Shown here: piece after piece, positions 16,252 to 25,129 of the stretch
Position numbering within the stretch: the first letter of the stretch is position 1
How the letters are laid out: each line of letters opens with the position of its first letter
Assembly: GCA_052400685.1 (NCBI GenBank)
Contig: JBQTGJ010000004.1
Origin: CAZHHH01 sp052400685
Lineage (GTDB): Bacteria; Bacteroidota; Bacteroidia; Bacteroidales; Marinilabiliaceae
Length of the DNA: 64,000 nucleotides
Strand: one strand, 5' to 3'
Program-made: the position numbers and the translations under genes
Notes under the pieces: generated by a model
The model's input: the letters and a program-made list of their open reading frames with translations, nothing else
Database searches by the model: none
Told to the model about the DNA's origin: nothing

Positions 16252-17598
16252 CTAAAACAAATAATTCAATCCGATATAAAAACCGGATTCACCATCTTGT
16301 TTGTTGGCAGCACGACCATAATCCGCCGCAACAATAAAATTGCGGTTCATAGCAATACGTAACCCCAGGCCATAGCTAAGATGCCAGGTTTCGGCACCAA
16401 AATCGAAATAATCGTCCATCGGCTCATTGATGCTCATCACCTTCTTTTTCACATCAATTAAAGCAGTCGTACGACCGGCATCCATAAAAGTGTTAATGCC
16501 CAGATAAAAATTCTGATTAATAAAATTGAAATGCACCGCTTTCCAGCGCGCCTCCAAATTACCAAACAACATACCATCGCCCACCACACGGTTACGCCTG
16601 ATACCTCGCAAGGTCCGGGATCCACCTAAACCCGTCGATGTAGCGCCCGTCATAACCGAAGTAACCACCTGCGACTGATAATAAAAAGGCACATGCCCCG
16701 ACAGCGTCTGCTGCCATCCAACCCTAAAGGCCAATGATAAATCCTCAGGGATAAGCGTAAAATACTGACGATGCGTCACCGCCAGACGCGTGAAGCCACT
16801 CTCAGCACCTAAAAATTCAGGAACAGCCACCAAAACGGCTTCGGTCCACACGCCCTGCATCGGATTAGGCCGATTGTCGCGGGTATCGTAAACAAAACCA
16901 GCCTTCAGCTCAGGGATAAAGCCACCATTGGCTTCCTGGTCATCAATAAGTCCCCAGTCAACATATCGCTCATATAACCCCGGCTGCTCTTCCACCTGTG
17001 GCAATTTGTCAACCTCATCCTGACCCTTGTTTAGTTTATCAATATCTACGGAACCGATATCAAAATTCAGCATGTTAATACCGGCAATCCATTGCCATCC
17101 TTTGTGTCCAATAGCGCCTTGAAAATCGGTTTTAAAACGAAACATATTTTGTTTCATCTTATAAAACATGCGGGTCCGGTAGCCATCGGTCTCATCATTC
17201 TCATCATCCTCCCAGACCTTATTATAAACCGACTCATAACCGTTAAATCCATAAAAATCATAAGCCTGTTCGGGCATATAAGTTAAATCGGTAGTCACCC
17301 TCAGCCCCTTAAAAAGGCGATCGGAATCGTAGTAAAACCGAAATATACCGCTTCCTTTGGTGTAATGCGAAATCTCGAAATACAAAGAATGATTGTATAA
17401 AGGAAACCGACTTCCATCGCCGTATTCATAAAGGTTAATGAGTCCGCCATATTGAAACCCCAGATCGGCGTCAAACGACACAGCCGGCAATACGCCAAAA
17501 TTCCAACCGGTTTTGTTCGTTGAAAGAGAATCACTTTGGCCTTTCACTGTCACAAAAAGCAAACACCCCAAAAAAGTAGTAATAACAAACTGCTTCAT
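16252..17598 (-). CDS. BamA/TamA-like outer-membrane beta-barrel protein (surface antigen D15 family)
   Basis: 448-residue protein with a signal peptide (MKQFVITTFLGCLLFVTVKG) and a mature region of alternating beta strands ending in aromatic residue GFYIGLNYLF, the signature end of outer-membrane barrels. Segments such as GGSRTLRGIRRNR (the conserved RGF/RGI loop of Omp85 barrels), GLRIAMNRNFIVAADYG and FDFGAETWHLSYGLGLR fit the bacterial surface antigen domain. No POTRA repeats are seen, so it is probably a short barrel of the single-component kind used for insertion or lipid transfer. The start at 17598 is chosen because the signal peptide begins there; the frame is open to 17652. Confidence 0.82.
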   Translation of the reverse strand: MKQFVITTFLGCLLFVTVKGQSDSLSTNKTGWNFGVLPAVSFDADLGFQYGGLINLYEYGDGSRFPLYNHSLYFEISHYTKGSGIFRFYYDSDRLFKGLRVTTDLTYMPEQAYDFYGFNGYESVYNKVWEDDENDETDGYRTRMFYKMKQNMFRFKTDFQGAIGHKGWQWIAGINMLNFDIGSVDIDKLNKGQDEVDKLPQVEEQPGLYERYVDWGLIDDQEANGGFIPELKAGFVYDTRDNRPNPMQGVWTEAVLVAVPEFLGAESGFTRLAVTHRQYFTLIPEDLSLAFRVGWQQTLSGHVPFYYQSQVVTSVMTGATSTGLGGSRTLRGIRRNRVVGDGMLFGNLEARWKAVHFNFINQNFYLGINTFMDAGRTTALIDVKKKVMSINEPMDDYFDFGAETWHLSYGLGLRIAMNRNFIVAADYGRAANKQDGESGFYIGLNYLF

Positions 17599-17679
17599 TC
17601 TATCTGTTTTAAAACTGCCACAAAATAGAATAAAAATTACAATGAGATTCAAAAAATCATTGCATTTCTGGCGATTCGC

Positions 17680-18438
17680 TTAAAATCCCATTCGTTGACG
17701 CAACTTTTTATACCCGGCCCGGCTTATGCGCAGCTTATGCTCCGGAGACATCACCGCCAGGTAAGTATCTTTATCATAAGGCTCCAGTCTGGCTATTTTA
17801 GCTGCATTGGCAATAAAAGAACGATGAATTCGGATAAACTCGTGCTCCGGCAAATGAGACTCGTAATAACTCATCGTCTGATTTTTCATAAAACGGCCCT
17901 GGGTGGCATGAATCATCACATAATCTTCCTGGGCCTCTATAAAAAGAATATCGTGAAGCGGAATAACAGTCATGCTGCTTCCTTTCTTCACAACAATACG
18001 CAACAATTTATCAGGCGAACTATCGCGTATTTTTTCAACCGAAATACTGTTTTTTCCTGTTCCCGACGATAATTTTTCAATGGCTTTACTTACAGCTACA
18101 TCAAAACGCTCGCGGGCAAAAGGCTTTAAAAGATAATCGACCGCATTCAATTCAAAAGCCTTTATGGCATATTCATCATAGGCAGTGGTAAAAATGACTT
18201 GCGGGCGCTCCGGTAAAACCTCCAGTAACTCCAGCCCATTTACTTTCGGCATTTGGATGTCAAGAAAAATGAGATCTGGCTTCAAATCTTTAATTACTTT
18301 CAATGCTTCAAAACCATTGGTACACTCACCCACCACCTCAATACGGTCATAATTTTTCAGGTACTGAAGAATAATTGATCGGGCAGGTGCCTCGTCATCA
18401 ATAACCAGAGCTTTATATACAACAATGCTATCACTCAT
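17680..18438 (-). CDS. LytTR family response regulator
   Basis: 252-residue response regulator. N-terminal receiver has DDEAPARS acidic pair, phosphoacceptor Asp in LIFLDIQMPKVNGLEL, TTAYDEYAIKAF switch and Lys in LLKPF. The C-terminal half is a LytTR DNA-binding domain (RIVVKKGSSMTVIPLHDILFIEAQEDYV.I....GRFM...T...YE..LP...F.RIHRSFIAN). It is the target of the sensor kinase encoded directly upstream; the two genes overlap by 4 bp (ATGA type). Regulated genes may include the barrel and TPR-like genes that follow 80 bp later (inference). Confidence 0.93.
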   Translation of the reverse strand: MSDSIVVYKALVIDDEAPARSIILQYLKNYDRIEVVGECTNGFEALKVIKDLKPDLIFLDIQMPKVNGLELLEVLPERPQVIFTTAYDEYAIKAFELNAVDYLLKPFARERFDVAVSKAIEKLSSGTGKNSISVEKIRDSSPDKLLRIVVKKGSSMTVIPLHDILFIEAQEDYVMIHATQGRFMKNQTMSYYESHLPEHEFIRIHRSFIANAAKIARLEPYDKDTYLAVMSPEHKLRISRAGYKKLRQRMGF

Positions 18439-19496
18439 TTTTTATGCATTTGAGGAATAATCAGCTTAACCGTAAACAAGCCATTACTACCGACGGCTGT
18501 AAGCAAATCATCACGATTATATAAATTTCGCAGAATATTTTCAGTATGACGCAATCCCAGCCCGGCACCTCGTGGCGTCGGCAATCCTTCTTCGTAATTA
18601 TTAGTGATAGAGAGATGTAACTCATCCTTCTCGGGTGCATAACAGGCTACCGTATGCACAGTCACTGGCGTCAGGCTCTCATACAAACCATGTTTTATGG
18701 CATTTTCATAGATGGGCTGTAAAATCATGGCTGGTAAAAGAAGCTTTGCGCAAGTTGCATCGACTTCTTCCCTATAAATTAAGAGCTCCCCGAAACGGAC
18801 TTCTTCTATATTCATATAACGACGAATATTATCCATTTCAATATTAAGAGAGATCAAATCGGTATGTTTATTCTTCAGCGAATAACGCAAAAAATCAGCC
18901 AGCTGTGCAATCATGAGACGTGCGTCTTCGGGATGCGACAGGGTAAGAGCGCTCACCGAATTCAGACTATTAAATAAAAAATGAGGATTTAACTGGGCCT
19001 TCAGAATTTTCAATTCTGATTCCTTAACCTGTTTTTTCAGCACCTCTTCCATCAATCGTTTTTCTTCCAGATCTTTGTAAAAATTAAAGAAATGGTACAT
19101 CACCATGATAAGCATATATTCATCAACGCCCCATAAAATACGTATAGGTAAAATGCGTATCGCCAAGTCAGAATAATACTGATCGGAACCTAATATAATT
19201 TCGCATGCCACGCCGGCAATCAAAAGCCATGAAACAAGAGCAACAAAAACAATAAGAAAATTATGCAACAATTTCCGCGACAAATGACATCCCTTTTTTG
19301 CATAACCAATGGGATACCATAAACTAGCCCCTACGGCTAACAGAACAAAGCTATATATTGCGCCATCCAGGACCGCTTCAAACCACTGTAATTCACTATA
19401 AAACCAAAGAAATGCAGCGGCAACTATTGCATGTATAAACCAAAAAGCAATAATAAACCAGGCTGAATATCGATGTGTAAATACAGGATGTAGCAT
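18435..19496 (-). CDS. LytS-type sensor histidine kinase
   Basis: 353-residue membrane kinase of the His_kinase/LytS class (PF06580): four hydrophobic segments in the first 130 residues, a coiled linker (EEKRLMEEVLKKQVKESELKILKAQ), the phosphoacceptor-containing QLNPHFLFNSLNSVS, and an ATPase end with ILQPIYENAIKHG and GAGLGLRHTENIL. No periplasmic sensor domain is visible, so it probably senses membrane state. It overlaps the LytTR gene by 4 bp, and lies 3 bp after a LiaF-like gene, which points to cell-envelope stress signalling. Confidence 0.92.
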   Translation of the reverse strand: MLHPVFTHRYSAWFIIAFWFIHAIVAAAFLWFYSELQWFEAVLDGAIYSFVLLAVGASLWYPIGYAKKGCHLSRKLLHNFLIVFVALVSWLLIAGVACEIILGSDQYYSDLAIRILPIRILWGVDEYMLIMVMYHFFNFYKDLEEKRLMEEVLKKQVKESELKILKAQLNPHFLFNSLNSVSALTLSHPEDARLMIAQLADFLRYSLKNKHTDLISLNIEMDNIRRYMNIEEVRFGELLIYREEVDATCAKLLLPAMILQPIYENAIKHGLYESLTPVTVHTVACYAPEKDELHLSITNNYEEGLPTPRGAGLGLRHTENILRNLYNRDDLLTAVGSNGLFTVKLIIPQMHKK

Positions 19497-19499
19497 TAA

Positions 19500-20210
19500 T
19501 TAGTAACTTAACAGTTCGCCTCCACCAAATATGGTTGTTCCCTTTATCACAAGGGTACGACTCCTATCAGTCCGATCGCCTCCCGGAACCCGCTTATCGG
19601 TAAAACCGCCTAATATACTGACCACTTCATGCTTTACATGCCATTCGCGCGGCACAATAATCTTAACACCACCAAATACAGCAGTCATTTCTATTACAGC
19701 ACCTTCGGGCGCCAGTGAAGCCTCGGTAAAATTAACCTCACTACCACCAAATATCGACGTAATTTCACCGCCTCTGAAATTCTTAGACTGAATGAGACTA
19801 ATATTTCCACCAAAAATAGTCATCTCCTCAATAACATCCTCGTTATTAGAATGATAATTTATGTGCGAATCGGCCTGAAATTTCCGATGACGCTGTTTAC
19901 CTCTTAAAATAGCTATTCCCCCAAGGATCAGAAAAACCGGCCAAAACCGCCAAATCTGATAAAAAGAAAATCGCGGTATAAACCCGGGAAGCAAAAAATA
20001 AAGTCCGATACCCATTAAAATAAAACCGCCAACCCACTCCCTGTTTATCAAACTAATAACCGCAATCGCAATTAAAATCATAGGCCAATGCAACAAAACC
20101 CTCGCCAGAGGCGTCGGCAGTAAACCTAAATTTCCTAATAACAAAACCAGCCCGGTGAGCACTACCACCACACCAAATCCATATCGCTTAGATGATTTAT
20201 ACTTGTTCAT
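19500..20210 (-). CDS. LiaF-like transmembrane protein (DUF5668 / cell wall-active antibiotics response domain)
   Basis: 236-residue protein with about four N-terminal hydrophobic segments (residues 10-100) of the DUF5668 type (GFGVVVVLTGLVLLLGNLGLLP...WPMILIAIAVI) and a C-terminal beta-rich LiaF-like domain with FGGNISLIQSKNFRGGEITSIFGGSEVNFTEA and FGGVKI motifs. LiaF restrains the LiaS kinase in Bacillus; here the gene is 3 bp upstream of a LytS kinase, so an analogous partner role is plausible. It is the first gene of the minus-strand operon. Confidence 0.85.
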   Translation of the reverse strand: MNKYKSSKRYGFGVVVVLTGLVLLLGNLGLLPTPLARVLLHWPMILIAIAVISLINREWVGGFILMGIGLYFLLPGFIPRFSFYQIWRFWPVFLILGGIAILRGKQRHRKFQADSHINYHSNNEDVIEEMTIFGGNISLIQSKNFRGGEITSIFGGSEVNFTEASLAPEGAVIEMTAVFGGVKIIVPREWHVKHEVVSILGGFTDKRVPGGDRTDRSRTLVIKGTTIFGGGELLSY

Positions 20211-21259
20211 AGATCAATTCATTAACTATATAAGACTCACTATAATTATAACTCAAAATTAAAGAACCCAAAACAACCGACAACACCTTTTCGGTAAAAT
20301 GCTGTTTAATTATGGTAAATAACGAATGTGCTGTCACAAAAGACAGATTCTTAAATAACGCCATTCTATTTAGCGCATGTCCAGAAAGTCAATATTTAGA
20401 ACTAGAAAATTAATAATCAAAGCTTGCGAAGCTCAAAAAATGTTATTTCAGCGTCGTAAATAACCTAAAAGAAAACATTCGTAACAAAATAATAAGACTA
20501 TTAAACACAACCTATATTTAACATAAATGGAATCTGATTAACAAACACAAAAGACTAAATAATATCAATCATATATCCTAAACATAAACACAATCAAAAT
20601 ACTAATTACCAGGCTAATACAAACATAAAAATCAAAATAAACAAAAAATATTTTTTGAAAAACAGATAGTCAAAAAATTTCATAACTAATATTTATTACC
20701 TATTTTTGAAACATAAAAACGATAACAAACAATCCTCTACACCCTTCCCCAAAAGACCCTCCCCCCAAAATTTAAACCAATCTTCATAAACTTATGAATG
20801 CCTCGCTCTTTGTTTTTCACGTTCATCCAACCATTAAACTGTTTGAGCATGCCTGCAAAAACGTTATACAACATTATAAACAAATCACACCAGATATATT
20901 AAAATTTTGCTTTCTGAGAAAAACATTCCCTGCCGTTATAAGGCGATTAGCAATCTGCGCAACAAAACTTCTATTTGGCACAATAAGCAGCCAAATTATA
21001 CTCACACAACCCTATTTTGGGGACTTTTTGCGAAATTCAACCAGGGTAACCTAACAACATCACCAAAACGCTTTGCCACGTCATTGCCATGTCGTCATAT
21101 CACATTGAAAAAAAAGTTTGAGAAAAACGTGTGACCAAAAATTAAGTGGGTTACCCATTCTTTCAACATCCTAACCAGCATTAGTTTAAAATGCATTTTA
21201 AGACAGAACTAAACCTGTCATAAAACACAATCAATACACTAAACTTCAAATGATTAATT
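20211..21259. other. 1-kb AT-rich divergent intergenic region
   Basis: Lies between the divergent LiaF-like operon and the YfiR-like gene. Very AT-rich with long A runs. A degenerate reverse-orientation copy of the interspersed element is recognisable at about 20390-20490 (AGCTTGCGAAGCTC followed by GTCGTAAATAAC). TATTTTTG at 20701-20708 matches the -7 consensus on the plus strand. A C-rich patch occurs near 20742-20766. A short open frame at 20794-21054 has no recognisable content. No RNA gene was recognised. Confidence 0.45.
20390..20490 (-). repeat. Degenerate reverse copy of the interspersed element
   Basis: On the minus strand: TTATTTACGACGCTGAAATA, CATTTTTTGAGC and GCAAGCTTTGATTATT in consensus order; ends decayed. 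Confidence 0.4.
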
Positions 21260-21772
21260 ATGAAAAAACTATTGCTCTTCACAACACTTTTGGTCGTTGG
21301 CATTCAATGTCACAGCAACGCCCAAATGTCAAAATTCAAAGCTCTCTTTGTATACAACTTTGCGCAAAACACAAATTGGTCAGAAGAGGTATCTGCAAGT
21401 GACGATTTTGTCATCACCGTTATTGGCGACAACGAGATTGCCAATGAATTAAAAACGCTTGCCGGATCACGTAAAATTGGCAATAACAAAATGGTAATTA
21501 AAGAGGCCTCCACCGTTGATAACGTTGGTCAATCGCAGATTATTTATCTGTCGGAAAACCGCAGCAGCCAAATACCGGTACTTACTTCCTATCAAAAGAA
21601 CAACAAAGTTCTGATAATAGGTAACCAACATGGCATCTGCTCACAAGGTGCCGGAATATCCTTTATTATTGATGACGGAAAGCTAAAATTTGAAATCAGC
21701 CCCGATAACATCGAAAAACAGGGGCTGACTATTTCCAAAAAAATAATAGCTCTGGGTGTTCAGGTCAACTAA
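21260..21772 (+). CDS. YfiR family periplasmic protein (DUF4154)
   Basis: 170-residue exported protein with a signal peptide (MKKLLLFTTLLVVGIQCHSNA). The mature part fits DUF4154: KALFVYNFAQNTNW near the start, FVITVIGDNEIANEL, QIIYLSENRSSQIPVL, VLIIGNQHGICSQGAGISFIIDDGKLKFEISPDNIEKQGLTISKKIIALG at the end. In Pseudomonas YfiR inhibits a diguanylate cyclase from the periplasm. Here the partner is a TonB-dependent receptor 36 bp downstream, a pairing also seen in other phyla, which suggests sensing of an envelope or ligand signal. No cyclase is adjacent. Confidence 0.85.
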   Translation: MKKLLLFTTLLVVGIQCHSNAQMSKFKALFVYNFAQNTNWSEEVSASDDFVITVIGDNEIANELKTLAGSRKIGNNKMVIKEASTVDNVGQSQIIYLSENRSSQIPVLTSYQKNNKVLIIGNQHGICSQGAGISFIIDDGKLKFEISPDNIEKQGLTISKKIIALGVQVN

Positions 21773-21808
21773 GACAACTAAACGTATTAACTGATTAAAA
21801 CTACGATA

Positions 21809-24286
21809 ATGAGAAAAATAATACTTCTCCTAACCTTACTATTCATATTTTCGACTGTTCGCACTTACGCGCAGCAAGCAGAGAACAATCTCTCCCGCGA
21901 AGAACTTGTCAACATGTCGATGGAAGAACTTTCGGAACTCCCTCTGGAACAACTAATGGGTGCCATGGACGTAATGGGCGTTTCGAGCATCAATGAGCTC
22001 TACGACCTCATCATGAACAAAAACATGAAATCGGCATCCAAAAGGAGCGAAAACGCCTTTGATGCGCCACTCTCCTCGTCGGTACTAACCAAAGAAGAGA
22101 TCTTTACGTTTGGCGCAACGTCCATTGAAGAAGCACTACGGTTAATTCCCGGAGTTATTGTCCGCGAAAAAACCAATGGTAACTTCGATATTCATATACG
22201 GGGACTTGACAATATACCTCAAAATAACATGCTGCTTTATACCGAAAACACCAATACATTGCTGATGATAGACGGGCGTCCGGTCTTTAATTACGCATAC
22301 GGCGCCATTGTTTGGGAAAGCCTGCCCATCGGCTTTGAAGACATTGAGCGCATAGAGGTTGTCCGCGGGCCTGCCAGTGCCCTTTACGGGCCAAACGCAG
22401 TGAATGGCGTCATTAATATTATCACCTCAAAAACCGACGATTCATCACCTCTTATATCAGGCGTTGTAAGAGGTGGCACACAAGAGACATATACCGGCGA
22501 CATTGCTTTTCGTAAAAAATGGAACAAAAAAATAAGTACAGCCATTACATCAAATTTCCAGCACCGAAACCGGAATACCGATAAAATTTATCTGTTCGAC
22601 AATGAAAATGGGTTGCAATATGAAAATGAATCGGGAGAAACCATTCATACCAATGGCGGATTCTACACCCTGGATCAATATAGCCGGATGAAAACAGTAA
22701 CTGCTACCGGCGTCCAGACACTAATACCCGTCACCCAGGATGTAAATGACCTGTTTGAGGACCCTGAGCTGGCACGCGAAAATATGGGTGTCAATTTTTA
22801 TTCTGAATACACTCCTAACAGCGATCTGTCCTTTACTCTGAGTACCGGATTTCAAACGTCATACGTTAATTCATCACCTATTATCGACCTTGCAACATCC
22901 TTCACAGGTCGTAAATCCAACACCGGCTATGGCAATCTTCAGATTCAATACCACGGACTTTCGACCCAAATAAATTATATGAGCGGAAGTCAGGATTTTG
23001 CCACGGGCGAAGTGGGATTTAAAGGCAAAATGCAACAAATCAATGCTTCAACCGAATACAACTGGCAATTAAAATCACTCAATCTTCGACCGGGCATTAG
23101 TTACCAATCAGCAGCCCTGGACGACACGCCATACCTATCCGCAGGTCAGAAAGGTTATCTCAACGGGAAAAAAGAACTTAACACCTTTTCAGCCAGCTTA
23201 CGTGCCGAATATCTATTCCTTGGAAAATTAAGACTAGTATCAGCGCTGCGTGCTGAAAAATATAACCTGCCCGATAAAATTTATCCTTCGTGGCAAATTG
23301 CCGGGACAATGCCTTTGGGCGAAAATCAAATACTGCGAGCTGTTTACTCAAGAGCCAACCGTTCTTCTTTTCTCATTAATTCACGATCAAATTATCTTTG
23401 GAACCGCAACGAACGGGGACTATTCCCCCAATACATGCACTTCGACGGCAATGAAAATTACAAATTGATGAAGATAGATATGATTGAACTGGGCTATCGC
23501 ATCAAACCGTCAAAAACATTAATGATTGACCTCGAAATTTTTGGCTCAGAAAGTCGTGATTACGGCGCCCTGCTGCCTGAATATTCAAAACTCAGCCTGG
23601 CTGAAGGAATGGATGCGGATTACGCAACAGCAGCAGGTTACATCCAATCGATACTGGCAGGTGGAACCCTCCCGGATGCCTACGTAAATATCAAATACCA
23701 GAACCTCCCGGTTGACGCACGCCAAATTGGGCTAACTGCCAGCATAGACTGGATTATATCGCCCAAATTGGTGGGTAAATTTCACGGTACCATTCAACAA
23801 ACCAAGCTAAATGATGTAATGGATCATACCATCTCCGAAATCACTGAAGCACAGTTGAACGATGCCTATCCCTCATTTGAACAGCTGGCAGGCGGCATTT
23901 TATACGGAGAGATAGCGGTTCCGCTTGAGGAACAACTGGCCAACTCCGCTAAGTCTGACTTTCAGTTTACCGATTACAAAGACAATGTTGAGCACAAAAC
24001 GACGCCTGCATTCTGGGGTATGGCAGGATTAACCTATAAACCGGTGACAAAATTTACCATATCGGGATATGGTTATTACTACAGTGAGCAAACATTTAAC
24101 AATCAATATGAAACAGCAACCATTGACCCCAAATTAATTCTTAACATGCAGGCCACCTATTCACCAGGCAGACAATTTTCAGTGTTTATAAATGCCCGCA
24201 ATTTACTGAACGACGAATCCGGTGAATTCCCTTTCATGGATGAAATTGGCGATATTTATATGGCTGGATTACGCTTTAAATATTAA
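21809..24286 (+). CDS. TonB-dependent outer-membrane receptor with helical N-terminal extension
   Basis: 825-residue receptor. Signal peptide to about residue 21; residues 27-77 form a short helical acidic extension (SREELVNMSMEELSELPLEQLMG) ; the plug domain follows at about 80-200 (DAPLSSSVLTKEEI, EEALRLIPGV, ERIEVVRGPASALYGPNAVNGVINIIT); the remainder is a beta-barrel ending in YMAGLRFKY. The extension is typical of YfiR-associated receptors rather than SusC-type ones: there is no carboxypeptidase-like domain and no SusD partner. Ligand unknown. Its stop codon forms the first three bases of a 6-bp flank of an inserted element fragment (24290-24333). Confidence 0.92.
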   Translation: MRKIILLLTLLFIFSTVRTYAQQAENNLSREELVNMSMEELSELPLEQLMGAMDVMGVSSINELYDLIMNKNMKSASKRSENAFDAPLSSSVLTKEEIFTFGATSIEEALRLIPGVIVREKTNGNFDIHIRGLDNIPQNNMLLYTENTNTLLMIDGRPVFNYAYGAIVWESLPIGFEDIERIEVVRGPASALYGPNAVNGVINIITSKTDDSSPLISGVVRGGTQETYTGDIAFRKKWNKKISTAITSNFQHRNRNTDKIYLFDNENGLQYENESGETIHTNGGFYTLDQYSRMKTVTATGVQTLIPVTQDVNDLFEDPELARENMGVNFYSEYTPNSDLSFTLSTGFQTSYVNSSPIIDLATSFTGRKSNTGYGNLQIQYHGLSTQINYMSGSQDFATGEVGFKGKMQQINASTEYNWQLKSLNLRPGISYQSAALDDTPYLSAGQKGYLNGKKELNTFSASLRAEYLFLGKLRLVSALRAEKYNLPDKIYPSWQIAGTMPLGENQILRAVYSRANRSSFLINSRSNYLWNRNERGLFPQYMHFDGNENYKLMKIDMIELGYRIKPSKTLMIDLEIFGSESRDYGALLPEYSKLSLAEGMDADYATAAGYIQSILAGGTLPDAYVNIKYQNLPVDARQIGLTASIDWIISPKLVGKFHGTIQQTKLNDVMDHTISEITEAQLNDAYPSFEQLAGGILYGEIAVPLEEQLANSAKSDFQFTDYKDNVEHKTTPAFWGMAGLTYKPVTKFTISGYGYYYSEQTFNNQYETATIDPKLILNMQATYSPGRQFSVFINARNLLNDESGEFPFMDEIGDIYMAGLRFKY

Positions 24287-24289
24287 CCA

Positions 24290-24333
24290 GAGTCTGTCTA
24301 TAAAACCCAACTTCCTATTTTATGGACAGGCAC
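24290..24333 (+). mobile_element. 44-bp solo copy of the interspersed element with 6-bp flanking duplication
   Basis: Left end GAGTCTGTCTATAAAAC and right end TTTATGGACAGGCAC are complementary, with only a short middle. The flanks are TAACCA on both sides (24284-24289 and 24334-24339), which looks like a target duplication made by insertion exactly at the receptor gene's stop codon. Confidence 0.75.
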
Positions 24334-24342
24334 TAACCATTC

Positions 24343-24385
24343 AACCGGATATTTTGCTTCTCAGCAAAATATCCGGTTATTTTTT
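24343..24385 (+). terminator. Strong terminator after the receptor gene
   Basis: 16-bp stem AACCGGATATTTTGCT (24343-24358) / AGCAAAATATCCGGTT (24363-24378) with a four-base loop, followed by ATTTTTT. Confidence 0.9.
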
Positions 24386-25129
24386 GAACCCATTTCTAAA
24401 CTGATTCTGATACGCCAAATTCAAACAGAAGACACTACGTTTATTACTCCACAATCTGAATCATGGATCATCCTGAACCAACAGTAATCACAGACATTTG
24501 CATTTTTATCAACTTCAAATAATAATGGCTGCTTACTTCTCAATAAAGCAACCTGATACTAACAAATGATTCATGGCGTAACCCATGCATATAGGCAATT
24601 GGCTACCTCTCAATAATAATGACCACCACGATACGTCCTTTAATCCATAAAATTTGTATTTTTGGACAGTATAAAAAGAGCATAAATAAGTACGCACCTC
24701 TGCTCACAACGCATGCCTTATGCTCTATCGCTAACAATGACGAAGGATTTAAAGCTTACCCGAAAACTCTAATAACAGATAAGGAAATTTCATTTTTACG
24801 GCTTTTGTACGTAAAAAATTTATTTTTTTATAGGCCGAGTGAAATTTTTACACCAAATTTCATTGATATCTACATTTTTTTTAGACTACTCGTTTTGAAG
24901 CCTGAAAGATGAATTTACGGTCGTAAACGGCCATTTTGAAAACGAATGAAACGATAAAAATGGTATTTTCTTGCTGACACAACTTAACCGAAACAAATGC
25001 CGCCCGCCAGAGCTTCATATTTACTTAATAATAAACAACTAGCAGTCTAACTCATATCATCTATCACCAACCGCTAACAACAACCAAAGCATTAATGTTT
25101 TAAAAGAAGGTTACCGATAACATAGAACT
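24386..25129. other. Intergenic region before the sensor kinase
   Basis: About 740 bp, AT-rich. No gene with recognisable content; an open frame at 24619-24912 is not convincing. TATTTTTG at 24657-24664 matches the -7 consensus. Near 24880-24950 an inverted repeat-like pair CTCGTTTTGAAG...TTTTGAAAACGAATG surrounds AATTTACGGTCGTAAAC. The string ATTTTCTTGCTGACAC (about 24968) also occurs at 15356, downstream of the tandem array. Confidence 0.4.

Noticed and set aside
20794..21054. An 86-residue open frame in the long divergent gap
   Set aside because: No recognisable motif, low-complexity AT-rich context, and a second overlapping frame of similar length. Not supported as a gene.
24619..24912. 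A 97-residue open frame before the sensor kinase
   Set aside because: No known family pattern and a promoter-like TATTTTTG inside it. Could be chance in AT-rich DNA.
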